From: Lientehia sp934351765
GTDB taxonomy: Bacteria; Bacillota; Clostridia; Lachnospirales; Lachnospiraceae
Length of the DNA: 64,000 bases
Direction: 5' to 3'
Assembly: GCF_052118925.1 (NCBI RefSeq)
Contig: NZ_JBQKGG010000001.1
Span: 248,001 to 312,000 of the forward strand
Shown: piece by piece, positions 35,494 through 43,932 of the stretch
Layout: every line of letters starts with the position of its first letter
Numbering within the stretch: position 1 is the first letter of the stretch
Position numbers and translations under genes: made by a program
Notes under the pieces: generated by a model
What the model saw: the letters and a program-made list of their open reading frames with translations, nothing else
The model's database searches: none
What the model was told of the DNA's origin: nothing

Positions 35494-36594
35494 TTAATGA
35501 TCGGACTTTAAGCCGGCGCCGCACATGGTAATGAGACAGTCTTCTGCCGTTCCGTACCGGCGGCAGTATTCCAGATAAGCCGCATAGTTGGCTGCAGTGG
35601 TATGCTCGCAGTAAATCCCGCTTCTGGCCAGGGTCCTTCTTGCTTCCAGAATCTGATCCTCCGGTGCATGGACAAAACGCACGCCATGCTTCCTTGCAAG
35701 AGCAAGGATCTGTTCTCCGCGCATGGGCTTTCCAATGGCGATTCCCTCGGCAATGGTCGGCTCCGGCCTTACAGAAACCGGCGCTTCCTGTCCCTGCTCG
35801 GCCGCCTGAAGAAGCGGATCACACTTCTCACTCTGAAGAGCGATGATCTGAGGCATATGATCGATCACTCCACTTTCCAGCAGATGCTCCAGGGCGAAGA
35901 TGCTGCCTAAGAACAGGGTCCCGTTGCCCACAGGGATCACCAGATGCTCCGGGATCCGTCCCAGCTGCTCGTATATCTCATAAATATACGTCTTGGTTCC
36001 CTCATAGAAGAACGGGTTGTAGACATGGTTTGCATAATAAATTCCGTCCGTTTCCACCTTTTCCCTGCATACATCGGCACAGTGGTCGCGGTTTCCGGGC
36101 ACGACCGTACAAATGGCTCCATAGGCACGCACCAGGTCGATCTTCTTGGGGGAGGTTCCCTCCGGCACAAAGATCTCACAGTCGATTCCTGCCCTGGCAC
36201 AGTATGCCGCCACCGCATTTCCGCCGTTTCCGCTGCTGTCCTGAACCACCCTGTTCACACCGATCGACTTGCAGTGTGCCACCAGTGCCGCAGCGCCGCG
36301 GTCCTTAAAGGACAGGGTCGGCATGAAATAATCCATTTTAAGCAGCACGTTTTCATCAAACCGTATCACCGGAGTCATGCCCTCTCCCAGGGTGATGTCC
36401 TGCCAGCTGTCCTCATCCACTGCCATGAACCTCCGGTAGCGGAACAGATTCCACTGAGTCTTGTCGATGCCGTCCAGGCTGAAAGCCGGAAGCTCATATT
36501 CCAGCTTCCACAGGCCGCCGCACTCGCAGGCTGCCTTTCTCGTTGTCACCGATGCTTCTTTTCCGCATTTCGTACACCTGTACTGATACTTCAT
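35494..36594 (-). CDS. Threonine synthase-like PLP enzyme with zinc ribbon
   Basis: 366 residues, fold type II PLP enzyme. N-terminal zinc-ribbon cysteines (YRCTKCG, then CECGG), PLP lysine in TLSFKDRGAAAL (about 96), phosphate-binding loop SSGNGGNAVAAY (about 120) and a late glycine-rich GNGTLFLG. Threonine synthases and related serine/threonine or diaminopropionate lyases share this fold. Its neighbours are RidA, a YheO/DauR-like regulator and a D-threonine aldolase/D-serine dehydratase-like enzyme, and there are no threonine-pathway genes, so a lyase role in amino-acid breakdown seems more likely than threonine synthesis. It starts 10 bp after ridA. Confidence 0.75.
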   Translation of the reverse strand: MKYQYRCTKCGKEASVTTRKAACECGGLWKLEYELPAFSLDGIDKTQWNLFRYRRFMAVDEDSWQDITLGEGMTPVIRFDENVLLKMDYFMPTLSFKDRGAAALVAHCKSIGVNRVVQDSSGNGGNAVAAYCARAGIDCEIFVPEGTSPKKIDLVRAYGAICTVVPGNRDHCADVCREKVETDGIYYANHVYNPFFYEGTKTYIYEIYEQLGRIPEHLVIPVGNGTLFLGSIFALEHLLESGVIDHMPQIIALQSEKCDPLLQAAEQGQEAPVSVRPEPTIAEGIAIGKPMRGEQILALARKHGVRFVHAPEDQILEARRTLARSGIYCEHTTAANYAAYLEYCRRYGTAEDCLITMCGAGLKSDH

Positions 36595-36604
36595 AAAAAC
36601 CTCC

Positions 36605-36985
36605 TTATTCTCCGGAAAGCTCCGCCATTGCCTCGATCTCTACCAGCGCGCCGTGATGCAGCTCTCTGGTGGGAACAATGACACGGGCCGGCTTATGAGC
36701 GCCGAAAAACTCCGCATAAACCTGATTTACCTCGTCCCAGTATGTCACATCGGACACATACACGCGGCACTGGACCACCTGCTCCTTTGTACAGCCTGCC
36801 GCCGTCAGTACCGCTTCCACATTGGCCAGCGCCTGCTTTGTCTGTTCACGCAGGCCACAGGCCATCTCTCCCGTATCAGGATTCACCGGAAGCTGGCCGG
36901 AAACATAAAGCATGCCGCCGGAGATCATGCCGGGCACATAATGGCCGGGATTTTTCCGTTTCGTCTGTAAGATCACTGGTTTCAT
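36605..36985 (-). CDS. RidA family enamine/imine deaminase
   Basis: 126 residues, full length. RidA proteins hydrolyse reactive 2-aminoacrylate or 2-aminocrotonate released by PLP-dependent serine/threonine dehydratases. Typical motifs: GGMLYVSGQLPVNPDTGE (about 23), QTKQALANVEAVL, and VYVSDVTYWDEVN with the later ARVIVPTRELHHGALVEIEA. The active-site Arg of the family (R.tv.v..LP.....E) is represented by ARVIVPTREL..GALVEIE. The start overlaps the regulator stop (ATGA). Placement between two PLP enzymes fits a detoxifying role. Confidence 0.93.
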   Translation of the reverse strand: MKPVILQTKRKNPGHYVPGMISGGMLYVSGQLPVNPDTGEMACGLREQTKQALANVEAVLTAAGCTKEQVVQCRVYVSDVTYWDEVNQVYAEFFGAHKPARVIVPTRELHHGALVEIEAMAELSGE

Positions 36986-37641
36986 TCCTTTTCCTCCTGC
37001 TTTCCTCGTTTTCCTCGAACCTCGTCCAGATAGCTGTAAATGGTCACCTTGTTGACCCCCAGCTTTTCCGCCGCCTTTTCCACGCTTCCCTTCATCAAAA
37101 AAATCCCTTTGTTGTCCATAAAGCGGATCTTGGCAATCCGTTCCTCGCGGGTCAGACGCACCATGTCGCTGTCGCCCAGAATCCGGTCCATGAGATGCTC
37201 GATCATGACGGAAATATGCTCATCCTTTTCCGCCTCCGTCTCCGATACCGGTTTCATCTGGTTCCAGCCCGGCATCATGGACTGAAGAAACTCCATCTGT
37301 GCCGTGATCCGGCCGGTATCCAGGTTGATGCAGAGAGCCCCCTCCAGACCGCCGTCCGGACTCTTGATAAGCAGGGTCGAGGAACGGATCCTCTTTCCGT
37401 TTTTCGCCGTAAAATAATAGTTGGAAACAAAGCTTTCCTTTAAATTTTTTGCCAGGATCACCTGGCGCACCAGCTGGTCAAAGCTCTCTCCCACCTGCCG
37501 TCCGGTAACGGAGCCATTCGCCACATAGACCACCGAATGCTCCGGGTCGTCCAGGTCATGGAGTACCACCTCACAGTCCGCACCGAAGGTCTCTGCCAGC
37601 ATATCCGCCATGGGTACATAAGGCCTTAAGCTGTCTTTCAT
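36982..37641 (-). CDS. YheO/DauR-family PAS-HTH transcription regulator
   Basis: 219 residues. An N-terminal YheO-like PAS domain (about 8-115; FGADCEVVLHDLDDPEHSV) and a C-terminal helix-turn-helix (about 165-215; KGSVEKAAEKLGVNKVTIYS). The family includes DauR, repressor of D-arginine use, so it likely senses the substrate of this operon. It probably binds the repeated TATATAGAAAAAA boxes at 38811-38876; this assignment is inferred from proximity. It lies 10 bp after the upstream enzyme gene. Confidence 0.9.
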   Translation of the reverse strand: MKDSLRPYVPMADMLAETFGADCEVVLHDLDDPEHSVVYVANGSVTGRQVGESFDQLVRQVILAKNLKESFVSNYYFTAKNGKRIRSSTLLIKSPDGGLEGALCINLDTGRITAQMEFLQSMMPGWNQMKPVSETEAEKDEHISVMIEHLMDRILGDSDMVRLTREERIAKIRFMDNKGIFLMKGSVEKAAEKLGVNKVTIYSYLDEVRGKRGKQEEKE

Positions 37642-37651
37642 ACCTGTCTCC

Positions 37652-38758
37652 TTACTGAAGCTTTCCGCGGCAGGCGATGGGAAGCTCCTTTACCACTTCA
37701 TCTCCGGAGATCAGATATGCCCTGTCATACAGGTTGCAGACCGGACAGATATGAACCGGGATCACCCGGACCTTGTCGCCAACCGAAGTCTTCTCCCGAA
37801 ACGCCTCGTTTAAGATTATGGCATGCTCATCAAACATTCCGCTGATACAGATTTCCGGATCTTCATATAATAATCCCTTTCCCGGTGCGAAGCAGATACC
37901 CTCGGTGCGCTGCTGCATGGTCAGGCCCTTGGCTCCCACATCGAGGATCACACGCTCCTTCGTAGGGCGGCTGATGACCGACGCCAGCACCGTTGCCGCA
38001 CAGTGGTCAAAGGTTCCCACCGCATGAGCCTGCGCCGCATCCATGAATGCATACGTTCCGGGGCGGAGCTCTGTAATGCCGGGAAGGATCGGTCCATGAC
38101 AGGTAAAGGGCGGAGTCGAACCGTAGCTTACCGTCTCACAGGGCATTCCGTGCTGCTTTGCCAGATCCGCAAACTGAAGGGTTCTTGCCTGGGCATTTCT
38201 GGAAATCTCCAGACAGGCCTCCACGCTGGGCGCCCGGTAGCAGTTTCCGTCATGGGAAAAGATCCCCTTAAATTTCACATGTTCACAGCCTTTGATCGTG
38301 TCCAGCAGCTCCAGGAAATCGGATTCCCCGATGATTCCGGAGCGGTTCTCGCCTACCTCGATCTCGATGAGGACCTCTGCGTCCACACCTTCTGCCGCAA
38401 AGACCTCTTCTGCCTGCGTCACCTGGCAGGGCGTATCCACGCCAAACGCAATTCGGATCTTTTTTGCCAGCGCTGCGATCCTCCGGAACTTCTGAACTCC
38501 AATCAGCTCATTGGCGATAAAAATATCCGTCAGGCCATACTCCGCCATAACCTCTGCTTCCCCGATCTTTGCCACTGCAATTCCGCAGGCTCCCTGCTCC
38601 ATCTGAAGCTTCGCGATTTCCGGCATCTTATGGGTCTTGGTATGAGGCCGGAGCATCACATGATTCTCATCCGCGTAATCCTGCATTTCCTTCAGGTTCC
38701 GAAGTAAAATTTCCCGGTCAACCAGTAACGATGGGGTATCCAGTTCTGTATACCGCAT
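37652..38758 (-). CDS. D-threonine aldolase / D-serine dehydratase-like PLP enzyme (alanine racemase fold)
   Basis: 368 residues. Fold type III barrel: PLP lysine in RPHTKTHKMPEIAKLQ (about 38-53) and QGACGIAVAKIGEAEVM, barrel strand motif VEVLIEIEVGENRSG-like (about 132), and a C-terminal metal-binding motif VHICPVCNLYD (about 333) typical of the D-threonine aldolase and eukaryotic-type D-serine dehydratase group. It acts on D-beta-hydroxy amino acids. First gene of a four-gene operon with its own promoter (38810-38838). Exact substrate cannot be told from sequence. Confidence 0.85.
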   Translation of the reverse strand: MRYTELDTPSLLVDREILLRNLKEMQDYADENHVMLRPHTKTHKMPEIAKLQMEQGACGIAVAKIGEAEVMAEYGLTDIFIANELIGVQKFRRIAALAKKIRIAFGVDTPCQVTQAEEVFAAEGVDAEVLIEIEVGENRSGIIGESDFLELLDTIKGCEHVKFKGIFSHDGNCYRAPSVEACLEISRNAQARTLQFADLAKQHGMPCETVSYGSTPPFTCHGPILPGITELRPGTYAFMDAAQAHAVGTFDHCAATVLASVISRPTKERVILDVGAKGLTMQQRTEGICFAPGKGLLYEDPEICISGMFDEHAIILNEAFREKTSVGDKVRVIPVHICPVCNLYDRAYLISGDEVVKELPIACRGKLQ

Positions 38759-38809
38759 AACGAGTTCCTCCTTTTCCGATTCCTGTTTCCGTTTTTTCTT
38801 TCTGAGTTC

Positions 38810-38838
38810 AGTATATAGAAAAAATTATATGCCGTCAA
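38810..38838 (-). promoter_or_regulatory. Sigma-A promoter of the amino-acid operon
   Basis: TTGACG (38833-38838), 17-bp spacer, TATACT (38810-38815) on the minus strand, about 50 bp ahead of the start codon at 38758. Confidence 0.85.
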
Positions 38839-38876
38839 TAGATTTTTTTCTATATATAAATATTTTTTTCTATATA
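38811..38876. promoter_or_regulatory. Operator-like array of TATATAGAAAAAA boxes
   Basis: Three copies of a 13-14 bp A/T box: one at 38811-38826 on the plus strand, and two in the opposite orientation at 38842-38855 and 38862-38876. The first covers the -10 region, the other two lie just upstream of the -35 box. This is a typical repressor layout, and the YheO-like protein encoded in the operon is the obvious candidate. Confidence 0.65.
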
Positions 38877-38886
38877 CAGGAGATAA

Positions 38887-38924
38887 AGAAACGCCGGAAC
38901 CGGATTGCCGGAACTGGCGTTTCT
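38887..38924 (-). terminator. Terminator after the DUF3048 gene
   Basis: AGAAACGCC / GGCGTTTCT stem with an inner GTTCCGG/CCGGTTCC-type pairing, followed by TTATCT on the minus strand. On the plus strand it is followed by a T-rich run, so it could act both ways. Confidence 0.7.
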
Positions 38925-38937
38925 GTACTTCTTTCTT

Positions 38938-40056
38938 TTACTCGATTACAACCCGGTTGGCCCGCTCAGTCCGCACGATGCAGACCCAGGTGCGTCCCTG
39001 GTTCAGCTTGATCTCATTTCCTTCCGCATCATAGTAACGGGTAATGCCCCATTCGCCATCCTTCCTCCAGGTCACGGGAATTACCTTTCCGTCAGTGATA
39101 TACTGGCCGACGCCCTCTCCCCAGAGATTAATGTTCAGGTAATCGGTATCGTAGTAATGCTCATAATCGCAGACCTGGATCAGAATGTTCTTATAAGCAA
39201 GCTGCACATCATTATTTCCCACATCCACATGAGGGGCTTCAAACTGATACCGGTAATACAGGCCGTTCTCAGCGTTGTATTCAAACCAGGGCTTGTTAGA
39301 CACATATCCCACCGACACCTTGTTGGCCGGTGCCGCATCTTTCATGACCGGGGACTCTCCGTCATCCACAAACTGATAATGCCCCTGATAATCCGGCGAA
39401 TATTCATTGGAATAGCCCATTTTTTCAATGGCATATTTCATCTCGTCGCCGCTGGTGAAATGATGATGGGGCTTTTCTCTTCCGGACATGCTGTGGAACG
39501 CCCATTCGCTGGCTCCGGTCACACCGTTGACGCAGTCGCACATCCCGCCCTCCAGGTACGGTCTTGCATATTCACACTGACCATAATGGAAAAACACCGA
39601 CTGAAATTCCTGCTGGATCACCGCATGGTACGTTCTGGCACTGCGGATCGATCCGATTTCCTTTAAGTCATCATACTGCTCGAAAAATGCTACAAACCGG
39701 ACGGCACTGGCCTCTCCCGGCGTCTCATAAACCACGTCCGCCGCACTGAGTCCGTAGGTGGGCTGCGCCACCTTTACGTTACTGATCATGACCGCCGCCG
39801 GACGTCTCGTTCCGATCTCCTCCGGAACCCACTGTCCGGTCAGATAGCTTCGCACCATTCCCTCCGGGTGTGCCTCTGTTTCCGGCTCTGTCTCCGCAGC
39901 TGTTGTGGGCGGAGGAAGCGTCTCCGGTGCCTTTGTCGTCTCTGCGATGGTCGTTTCTTCCACCTTCTTTTTTCCGCATCCTGTAACGAACAGCATAAGC
40001 CCCGCCAGACCAATGGCTGCGGCACGTCTCAGGTTTCTGGTCGTCTGTTTTCTCAT
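38938..40056 (-). CDS. DUF3048 lipoprotein (YerB family)
   Basis: 372 residues from the ATG at 40056 (GGGAGG upstream). Lipoprotein signal with lipobox LMLFVTGC (Cys about 27), a Thr/Glu/Pro-rich linker (about 30-70), then the two DUF3048 domains: RPAAVMISNVKVAQPTYGLS (about 85), RSARTYH (about 140), and a C-terminal GVGQYITDGKVIPVTWRKDG with NQGRTWVCIV. YerB proteins are surface lipoproteins of unknown biochemistry. It is monocistronic, with its own promoter (40096-40125) and terminator. Confidence 0.92.
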   Translation of the reverse strand: MRKQTTRNLRRAAAIGLAGLMLFVTGCGKKKVEETTIAETTKAPETLPPPTTAAETEPETEAHPEGMVRSYLTGQWVPEEIGTRRPAAVMISNVKVAQPTYGLSAADVVYETPGEASAVRFVAFFEQYDDLKEIGSIRSARTYHAVIQQEFQSVFFHYGQCEYARPYLEGGMCDCVNGVTGASEWAFHSMSGREKPHHHFTSGDEMKYAIEKMGYSNEYSPDYQGHYQFVDDGESPVMKDAAPANKVSVGYVSNKPWFEYNAENGLYYRYQFEAPHVDVGNNDVQLAYKNILIQVCDYEHYYDTDYLNINLWGEGVGQYITDGKVIPVTWRKDGEWGITRYYDAEGNEIKLNQGRTWVCIVRTERANRVVIE

Positions 40057-40095
40057 AGATTCAAGCCCCTCCCGTACTGTTTTTCTATAATTACA

Positions 40096-40125
40096 AGTAT
40101 ACCATAGATATTTTACAGGCGTCAA
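40096..40125 (-). promoter_or_regulatory. Sigma-A promoter of the DUF3048 gene
   Basis: TTGACG (40120-40125), 18-bp spacer, TATACT (40096-40101) on the minus strand, 40 bp before the start codon. Confidence 0.8.
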
Positions 40126-40163
40126 CGAAAAGATATTTGAAAAGTCTGTCAAATTCCGGGCAC

Positions 40164-40186
40164 GGCTCCACCAGGCCAGTCAGCCG
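40164..40186. repeat. Dispersed intergenic repeat, copy 2
   Basis: GGCTCCACCAGGCCAG then TCAGCCG; second copy of the motif at 33391-33414, same orientation. It lies between the divergent DUF3048 and PTS promoters. Confidence 0.5.
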
Positions 40187-40218
40187 GTACAGAACTTCTA
40201 TTTCAAAATCAAAAACAC

Positions 40219-40247
40219 TTGCGCCTTCCTTCATTTTATGTTATAGT
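40219..40247 (+). promoter_or_regulatory. Probable sigma-A promoter of the PTS IIC gene
   Basis: TTGCGC (40219-40224), 17-bp spacer, TATAGT (40242-40247) on the plus strand. A short palindrome CTTGTGACAAG follows at about 40257-40267 in the leader and might be an operator. Confidence 0.6.
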
Positions 40248-40320
40248 TTTGGTTATCTTGTGACAAGACAGATGATATAAAATATTTTACACTCTATATG
40301 CAGAGGAAAGGCGGTATCTT

Positions 40321-41376
40321 ATGAAAAAATGGCTGAACCGGCTGTTTATTGACGGCCTGAGTGGAATGGCCACGGGACTGTTCTCCACCCTGATCGTGGG
40401 AACCATCATCCAGCAGATTGGAACCCTCATCGGCGGAACAGTCGGAAACTATCTCTTCTTCTTTGGAAAAATGGCGGCAGCAATGACCGGTGCGGGAATT
40501 GGCTGCGGCGTTGCCTGTAAATTCAAGGAAAGCCCCCTGGTGGTGCTCTCCGCTGCAACGACCGGTATGGTAGGGGCCTTTGCCGGAAAAATCCTTGCCG
40601 GACAGGTTCTGGTAGAAGGCAGTATCGTACTTACCGGCCCCGGTGAGCCTCTCGGTGCATTCATCGCCGCTTATGTGGGCATTGAACTCGGACATCTCAT
40701 TGCCGGAAAGACCAAGCTGGACATTGTCTTAACTCCCATTGTCTGCATCATCGCCGGTTCCGTGGTCGGCCTGATCTTCAGTCCGCCCATCTCCGCATTC
40801 ATGAACTCTCTCGGTGCCCTGATCAACTGGGGAACCGAACAGCAGCCGTTCTTAATGGGTATTATCGTATCCGTCCTCATGGGCATGATCTTAACCCTCC
40901 CCATCAGCTCTGCTGCTCTGGGTGTTTCTTTAAGCCTTGCCGGTCTCTCCGCCGGAGCCGCCACCGTCGGCTGCTGCGCCAACATGATCGGCTTTGCCGT
41001 TGCCAGCTATAAAGAAAATAAAATCGGCGGTTTCTTTGCACAGGGAATCGGCACCAGCATGCTCCAGGTTCCCAATATCGTAAGGAAGCCGATCATCTGG
41101 CTCCCGGCGATCATTACCAGTGCCATCCTCGGCCCGGTTTCCACCCTGGTCTTCCACATGACCAATAATCCGGTAGGCTCCGGTATGGGAACCGCCGGAC
41201 TGGTCGGTCAGATCATGACCTTCCAGACCATGACAGCCACCGAGGGCGCGGCCATTGTTCTGTTAAAGATCGTCCTGCTCCACTTTATCCTGCCTGGTGT
41301 ACTCGCCTGGGTCATCTCCTGGTTCATGCGGAAAAAGGGCTGGATTAAAGACGGAGATATGAAGCTGGAAGTGTAA
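40321..41376 (+). CDS. PTS-type sugar transporter subunit IIC (PTS_EIIC_2 family)
   Basis: 351 residues, highly hydrophobic, about nine to ten membrane spans. Family-like stretches: LSGMATGLFSTLIVGTIIQQ (about 13), a Gly-rich AAAMTGAGIGCGVA (about 51) and MTNNPVGSGMGTAGLVGQ (about 280). This family is annotated as IIC-like permease and is often found alone, without IIA/IIB, as here; a true phosphotransferase role is doubtful. It is the only gene on the plus strand in the window and sits between two oppositely transcribed operons, with a promoter and a bidirectional terminator of its own. Confidence 0.85.
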   Translation: MKKWLNRLFIDGLSGMATGLFSTLIVGTIIQQIGTLIGGTVGNYLFFFGKMAAAMTGAGIGCGVACKFKESPLVVLSAATTGMVGAFAGKILAGQVLVEGSIVLTGPGEPLGAFIAAYVGIELGHLIAGKTKLDIVLTPIVCIIAGSVVGLIFSPPISAFMNSLGALINWGTEQQPFLMGIIVSVLMGMILTLPISSAALGVSLSLAGLSAGAATVGCCANMIGFAVASYKENKIGGFFAQGIGTSMLQVPNIVRKPIIWLPAIITSAILGPVSTLVFHMTNNPVGSGMGTAGLVGQIMTFQTMTATEGAAIVLLKIVLLHFILPGVLAWVISWFMRKKGWIKDGDMKLEV

Positions 41377-41405
41377 CACACGATCTGCAAAAAAGACCGT
41401 ACAAA

Positions 41406-41448
41406 AGAGAAGCTGCATTGGGAACATCGTTCCTGCCGCAGCTTCTCT
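41406..41448. terminator. Bidirectional terminator between PTS IIC and feoB
   Basis: 11-bp stem AGAGAAGCTGC / GCAGCTTCTCT. On the plus strand it is followed by TCTTTTACTTT, on the minus strand by TTTTGT, so it serves both converging genes. Confidence 0.85.
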
Positions 41449-41470
41449 TCTTTTACTTTAACGGGTATTT

Positions 41471-43525
41471 TTACAATAAGCTTCCAACCTGATATACAAG
41501 CACTGCCGCTCCCCATGCTGCAAGAAGCTGGAACACTACCATCCCAAGGGTCCATTTCCAGGATCTGGTCTCGCGCTTTATGGTGGCGATTGCCGCCACA
41601 CAGGGCGTATACAGCAGGCAGAACAGCATGAAGCAATAGGCATTGAGCCGTCCGAATCCGATCGCTCCCAGCGCACCGTGAAGCGCTGTCATTCCTTCCG
41701 CAGAGTTGATGCTGCTGATTCCGAACAGAACCGAACAGCTGGAAACCACCACTTCTTTTGCGGATAACCCGCTGATCAGTGCCACTGCCACCTGCCAGAA
41801 TCCCAGTCCTGCCGGTGCAAGGAACGGAACAAGTGCATGACCGATCGCCGCACCGAAGCTTTCCGATACATCTGTCACCATGCCATGAATTCCGAAGTTT
41901 AATAAGAACCACAGGATGATCGAGGCAACAAAGATCGTTGTCCCAGCCTTTGTCAGATAATCCTTCACCTTCTCCCATACGTAGATGGCAATGGTTCTGG
42001 CATTTGGCGTCTTATACTCCGGCAGTTCGATCAAAAGCGCATGCTCCAGGGCCTTGGGACGGATCCGGTTAACGACCAGTGCAATCACAATCGCCGCCAG
42101 AACCCCGATCACATAAAGAGAATACGCCGCAATCATGGCATATTTTCCGAAAAACACACTGGCAAACAGCACATAAACAGGCAGTCTCGCCGAGCAGGAC
42201 ATAAACGGCGTGATCAGGATCGTCCGTTTCCGGTCCTGCTCACTTTCCAGCGCTCTCGTTGCCATAACCGCCGGAACAGTACAGCCGAAGCCCAGAACCA
42301 TCGGAAGAAATGCCTTTCCGGAAAGACCGACCTTTCCCATGATCCCGTCCATGACATAAGCCACTCTGGCCATATAGCCGGAATCCTCCAGAAACGCCAG
42401 CGCCAGAAACAGAATAAAGATGTTAGGCAGAAACGTTAAAATCCCTCCTACGCCGGCGATAATACCGTCTACGATCAGAGACTTCAGCCATCCGGCAGTC
42501 CCGATTGCCTCCAATCCATGCCGTACCAGTCCGGAAATCCCCTCCAGCCCCAGTTCAAAATAGCCCTTCAGGAAATCACCTACCGTAAAGGTCAGGAAAA
42601 ATACAGCCGCCAGGATCACAAGGAAGACCGGCACACCCCAGAACGGATGAGTCAGGATCCGGTCTGCCTTTTCCGTCAGAGCTGCTTTCCGCTCCCGATT
42701 CACCATACATTCTTCCATAACCTCTTCTATGTAATCGTATTTTTCACTGATGATCTGCTTCTCGTAGGAACGATCCAGCACCTGCGGAAGGTCGAGGGGA
42801 TATTCTTCCCGGATCACCTCATCAAAATCCAGTTCCTTAATTGCAGTCCATCGAACATTGGGAAGCTTCCCATAGGTTGTCTCCAACGCCTCTGAGATTT
42901 TTCCGATTTTCGCCTCTAATCCACGGGAATAACGAATTCCTGTAATGTCCGGTGTTTCTTCACTGTGATGGACAACTGCATGGAGCAGAACCTCCAGACC
43001 GGTCCGTTTTCTGGCGGACACCGGAATCGCCGGAATATTTCCCAGCATTTCCGGAAGCCGGTGCAGATCGATCTCCATGCCCCGCTCCTCCACGATATCC
43101 ATCATATTGAGGGCCAAAATCAATGGTTTCCCCAGCTCCAGAAGCTGGAGTGTCAGATACAGATTTCGTTCCAGACTGGATGCATCCACCACATTGATGA
43201 TCACATCCACCTTCTCATCCATTACGCACTTTCTCGAAACCTTTTCCTCGATGCTGTATGAGGTCAGGCTGTAAATACCGGGAAGATCAATCACGCGGAT
43301 TCTCTGATCCTTGTATTTCGCCTCGCCCTCTACCCGTTCCACGGTAACTCCCGGCCAGTTAGCGACCTTCAGCGTTGCCCCCGTCAGTGCATTAAACAGG
43401 GTTGTCTTACCGCAATTGGGATTTCCTACAAACGCTACCGTGATCTCCGGTCCGTTCTGAGTCTCTGTTCTGATTTCCTGTGTCTGCATCTCAGGCCGTG
43501 CACAGCAGGATCTTCGTCTGATCAT
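41471..43525 (-). CDS. feoB: Ferrous iron transporter FeoB
   Basis: 684 residues. N-terminal G domain: G1 VGNPNCGKTTLFNALTG (about 33), G2/G3 NWPGVTVERVEG and DLPGIYSL, G4 LNMMDIVEE (about 140), G5 near IPVSARKRTG; then a membrane domain with Gate motifs (FLPMVLGFGCTVPAVMATR, PFMSCSARLPVY) and a final span. Imports Fe(II) under anoxic conditions. The extra N-terminal MIRRRSCCAR is Cys-bearing, and the start overlaps the feoA stop (ATGA). Controlled from the promoter upstream of feoA. Confidence 0.97.
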   Translation of the reverse strand: MIRRRSCCARPEMQTQEIRTETQNGPEITVAFVGNPNCGKTTLFNALTGATLKVANWPGVTVERVEGEAKYKDQRIRVIDLPGIYSLTSYSIEEKVSRKCVMDEKVDVIINVVDASSLERNLYLTLQLLELGKPLILALNMMDIVEERGMEIDLHRLPEMLGNIPAIPVSARKRTGLEVLLHAVVHHSEETPDITGIRYSRGLEAKIGKISEALETTYGKLPNVRWTAIKELDFDEVIREEYPLDLPQVLDRSYEKQIISEKYDYIEEVMEECMVNRERKAALTEKADRILTHPFWGVPVFLVILAAVFFLTFTVGDFLKGYFELGLEGISGLVRHGLEAIGTAGWLKSLIVDGIIAGVGGILTFLPNIFILFLALAFLEDSGYMARVAYVMDGIMGKVGLSGKAFLPMVLGFGCTVPAVMATRALESEQDRKRTILITPFMSCSARLPVYVLFASVFFGKYAMIAAYSLYVIGVLAAIVIALVVNRIRPKALEHALLIELPEYKTPNARTIAIYVWEKVKDYLTKAGTTIFVASIILWFLLNFGIHGMVTDVSESFGAAIGHALVPFLAPAGLGFWQVAVALISGLSAKEVVVSSCSVLFGISSINSAEGMTALHGALGAIGFGRLNAYCFMLFCLLYTPCVAAIATIKRETRSWKWTLGMVVFQLLAAWGAAVLVYQVGSLL

Positions 43526-43830
43526 AAGTCCCCGCCCTCCTTTGATGCTGCTTTGCTGCTATATGTTCCGGCCTCTGCTCCATTCTGCTTCTGAAATTCG
43601 TTCCCTTCCGATTGGGGAATTACAAGAATTCCATCCGTGATCGGACGCCCGAGCGCCAGCCTTGTACCGCGGAGCCGGATGATCGAAGCTCCCTTCTTTT
43701 TCTTTTCCAGAATGGTCAGCTTCGTTTTTTCATTCATACCAAGGGCTTCCAGCCGTCTGGTAATGGATTCCTGTAATTTCATTCCCGTCACCAGATAAAC
43801 CCCTCCGATGTTTCCTTCTGTTAATGTCAT
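43522..43830 (-). CDS. feoA: FeoA-family SH3-like protein
   Basis: 102 residues. The FeoA domain covers about 1-75 (LQESITRRLEALGMNEKTKLTIL, then GASIIRLRGTRLALGRPI), followed by a short polar tail of about 25 residues. Cytosolic partner of FeoB. Start at 43830 has AGGAGG 5-6 bp upstream. It overlaps feoB by 4 bp. Confidence 0.93.
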   Translation of the reverse strand: MTLTEGNIGGVYLVTGMKLQESITRRLEALGMNEKTKLTILEKKKKGASIIRLRGTRLALGRPITDGILVIPQSEGNEFQKQNGAEAGTYSSKAASKEGGDL

Positions 43831-43865
43831 GGTTTCCTCCTGCTGAAGCATATTATAATGATATT

Positions 43866-43894
43866 ATTGTATTTTAGTTGATAATGTTTGTCAA
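43866..43894 (-). promoter_or_regulatory. feoAB promoter
   Basis: TTGACA (43889-43894), 17-bp spacer, TACAAT (43866-43871) on the minus strand, about 36 bp before the feoA start. Confidence 0.85.
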
Positions 43895-43901
43895 TAACTG
43901 T

Positions 43902-43916
43902 TGAGACTGATTCTCA
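43902..43916. promoter_or_regulatory. Fur/DtxR-like inverted repeat upstream of feoAB
   Basis: TGAGA-CTGAT-TCTCA, a perfect 5-bp inverted repeat 8 bp upstream of the -35 box, resembling half of a Fur box (TGATAATnATTATCA). A second partly symmetric TTGACAAACATTATCAA overlaps the -35. Iron control is expected for feo but the regulator type is not settled. Confidence 0.45.
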
Positions 43917-43932
43917 TTTGGTCTTTCGGACA

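Noticed and set aside
35494..36594. Biosynthetic threonine synthase (thrC) as a firm call
   Set aside because: The fold fits, but the operon (RidA, DauR-like regulator, D-amino-acid enzyme) points to catabolism, so no gene symbol was given.
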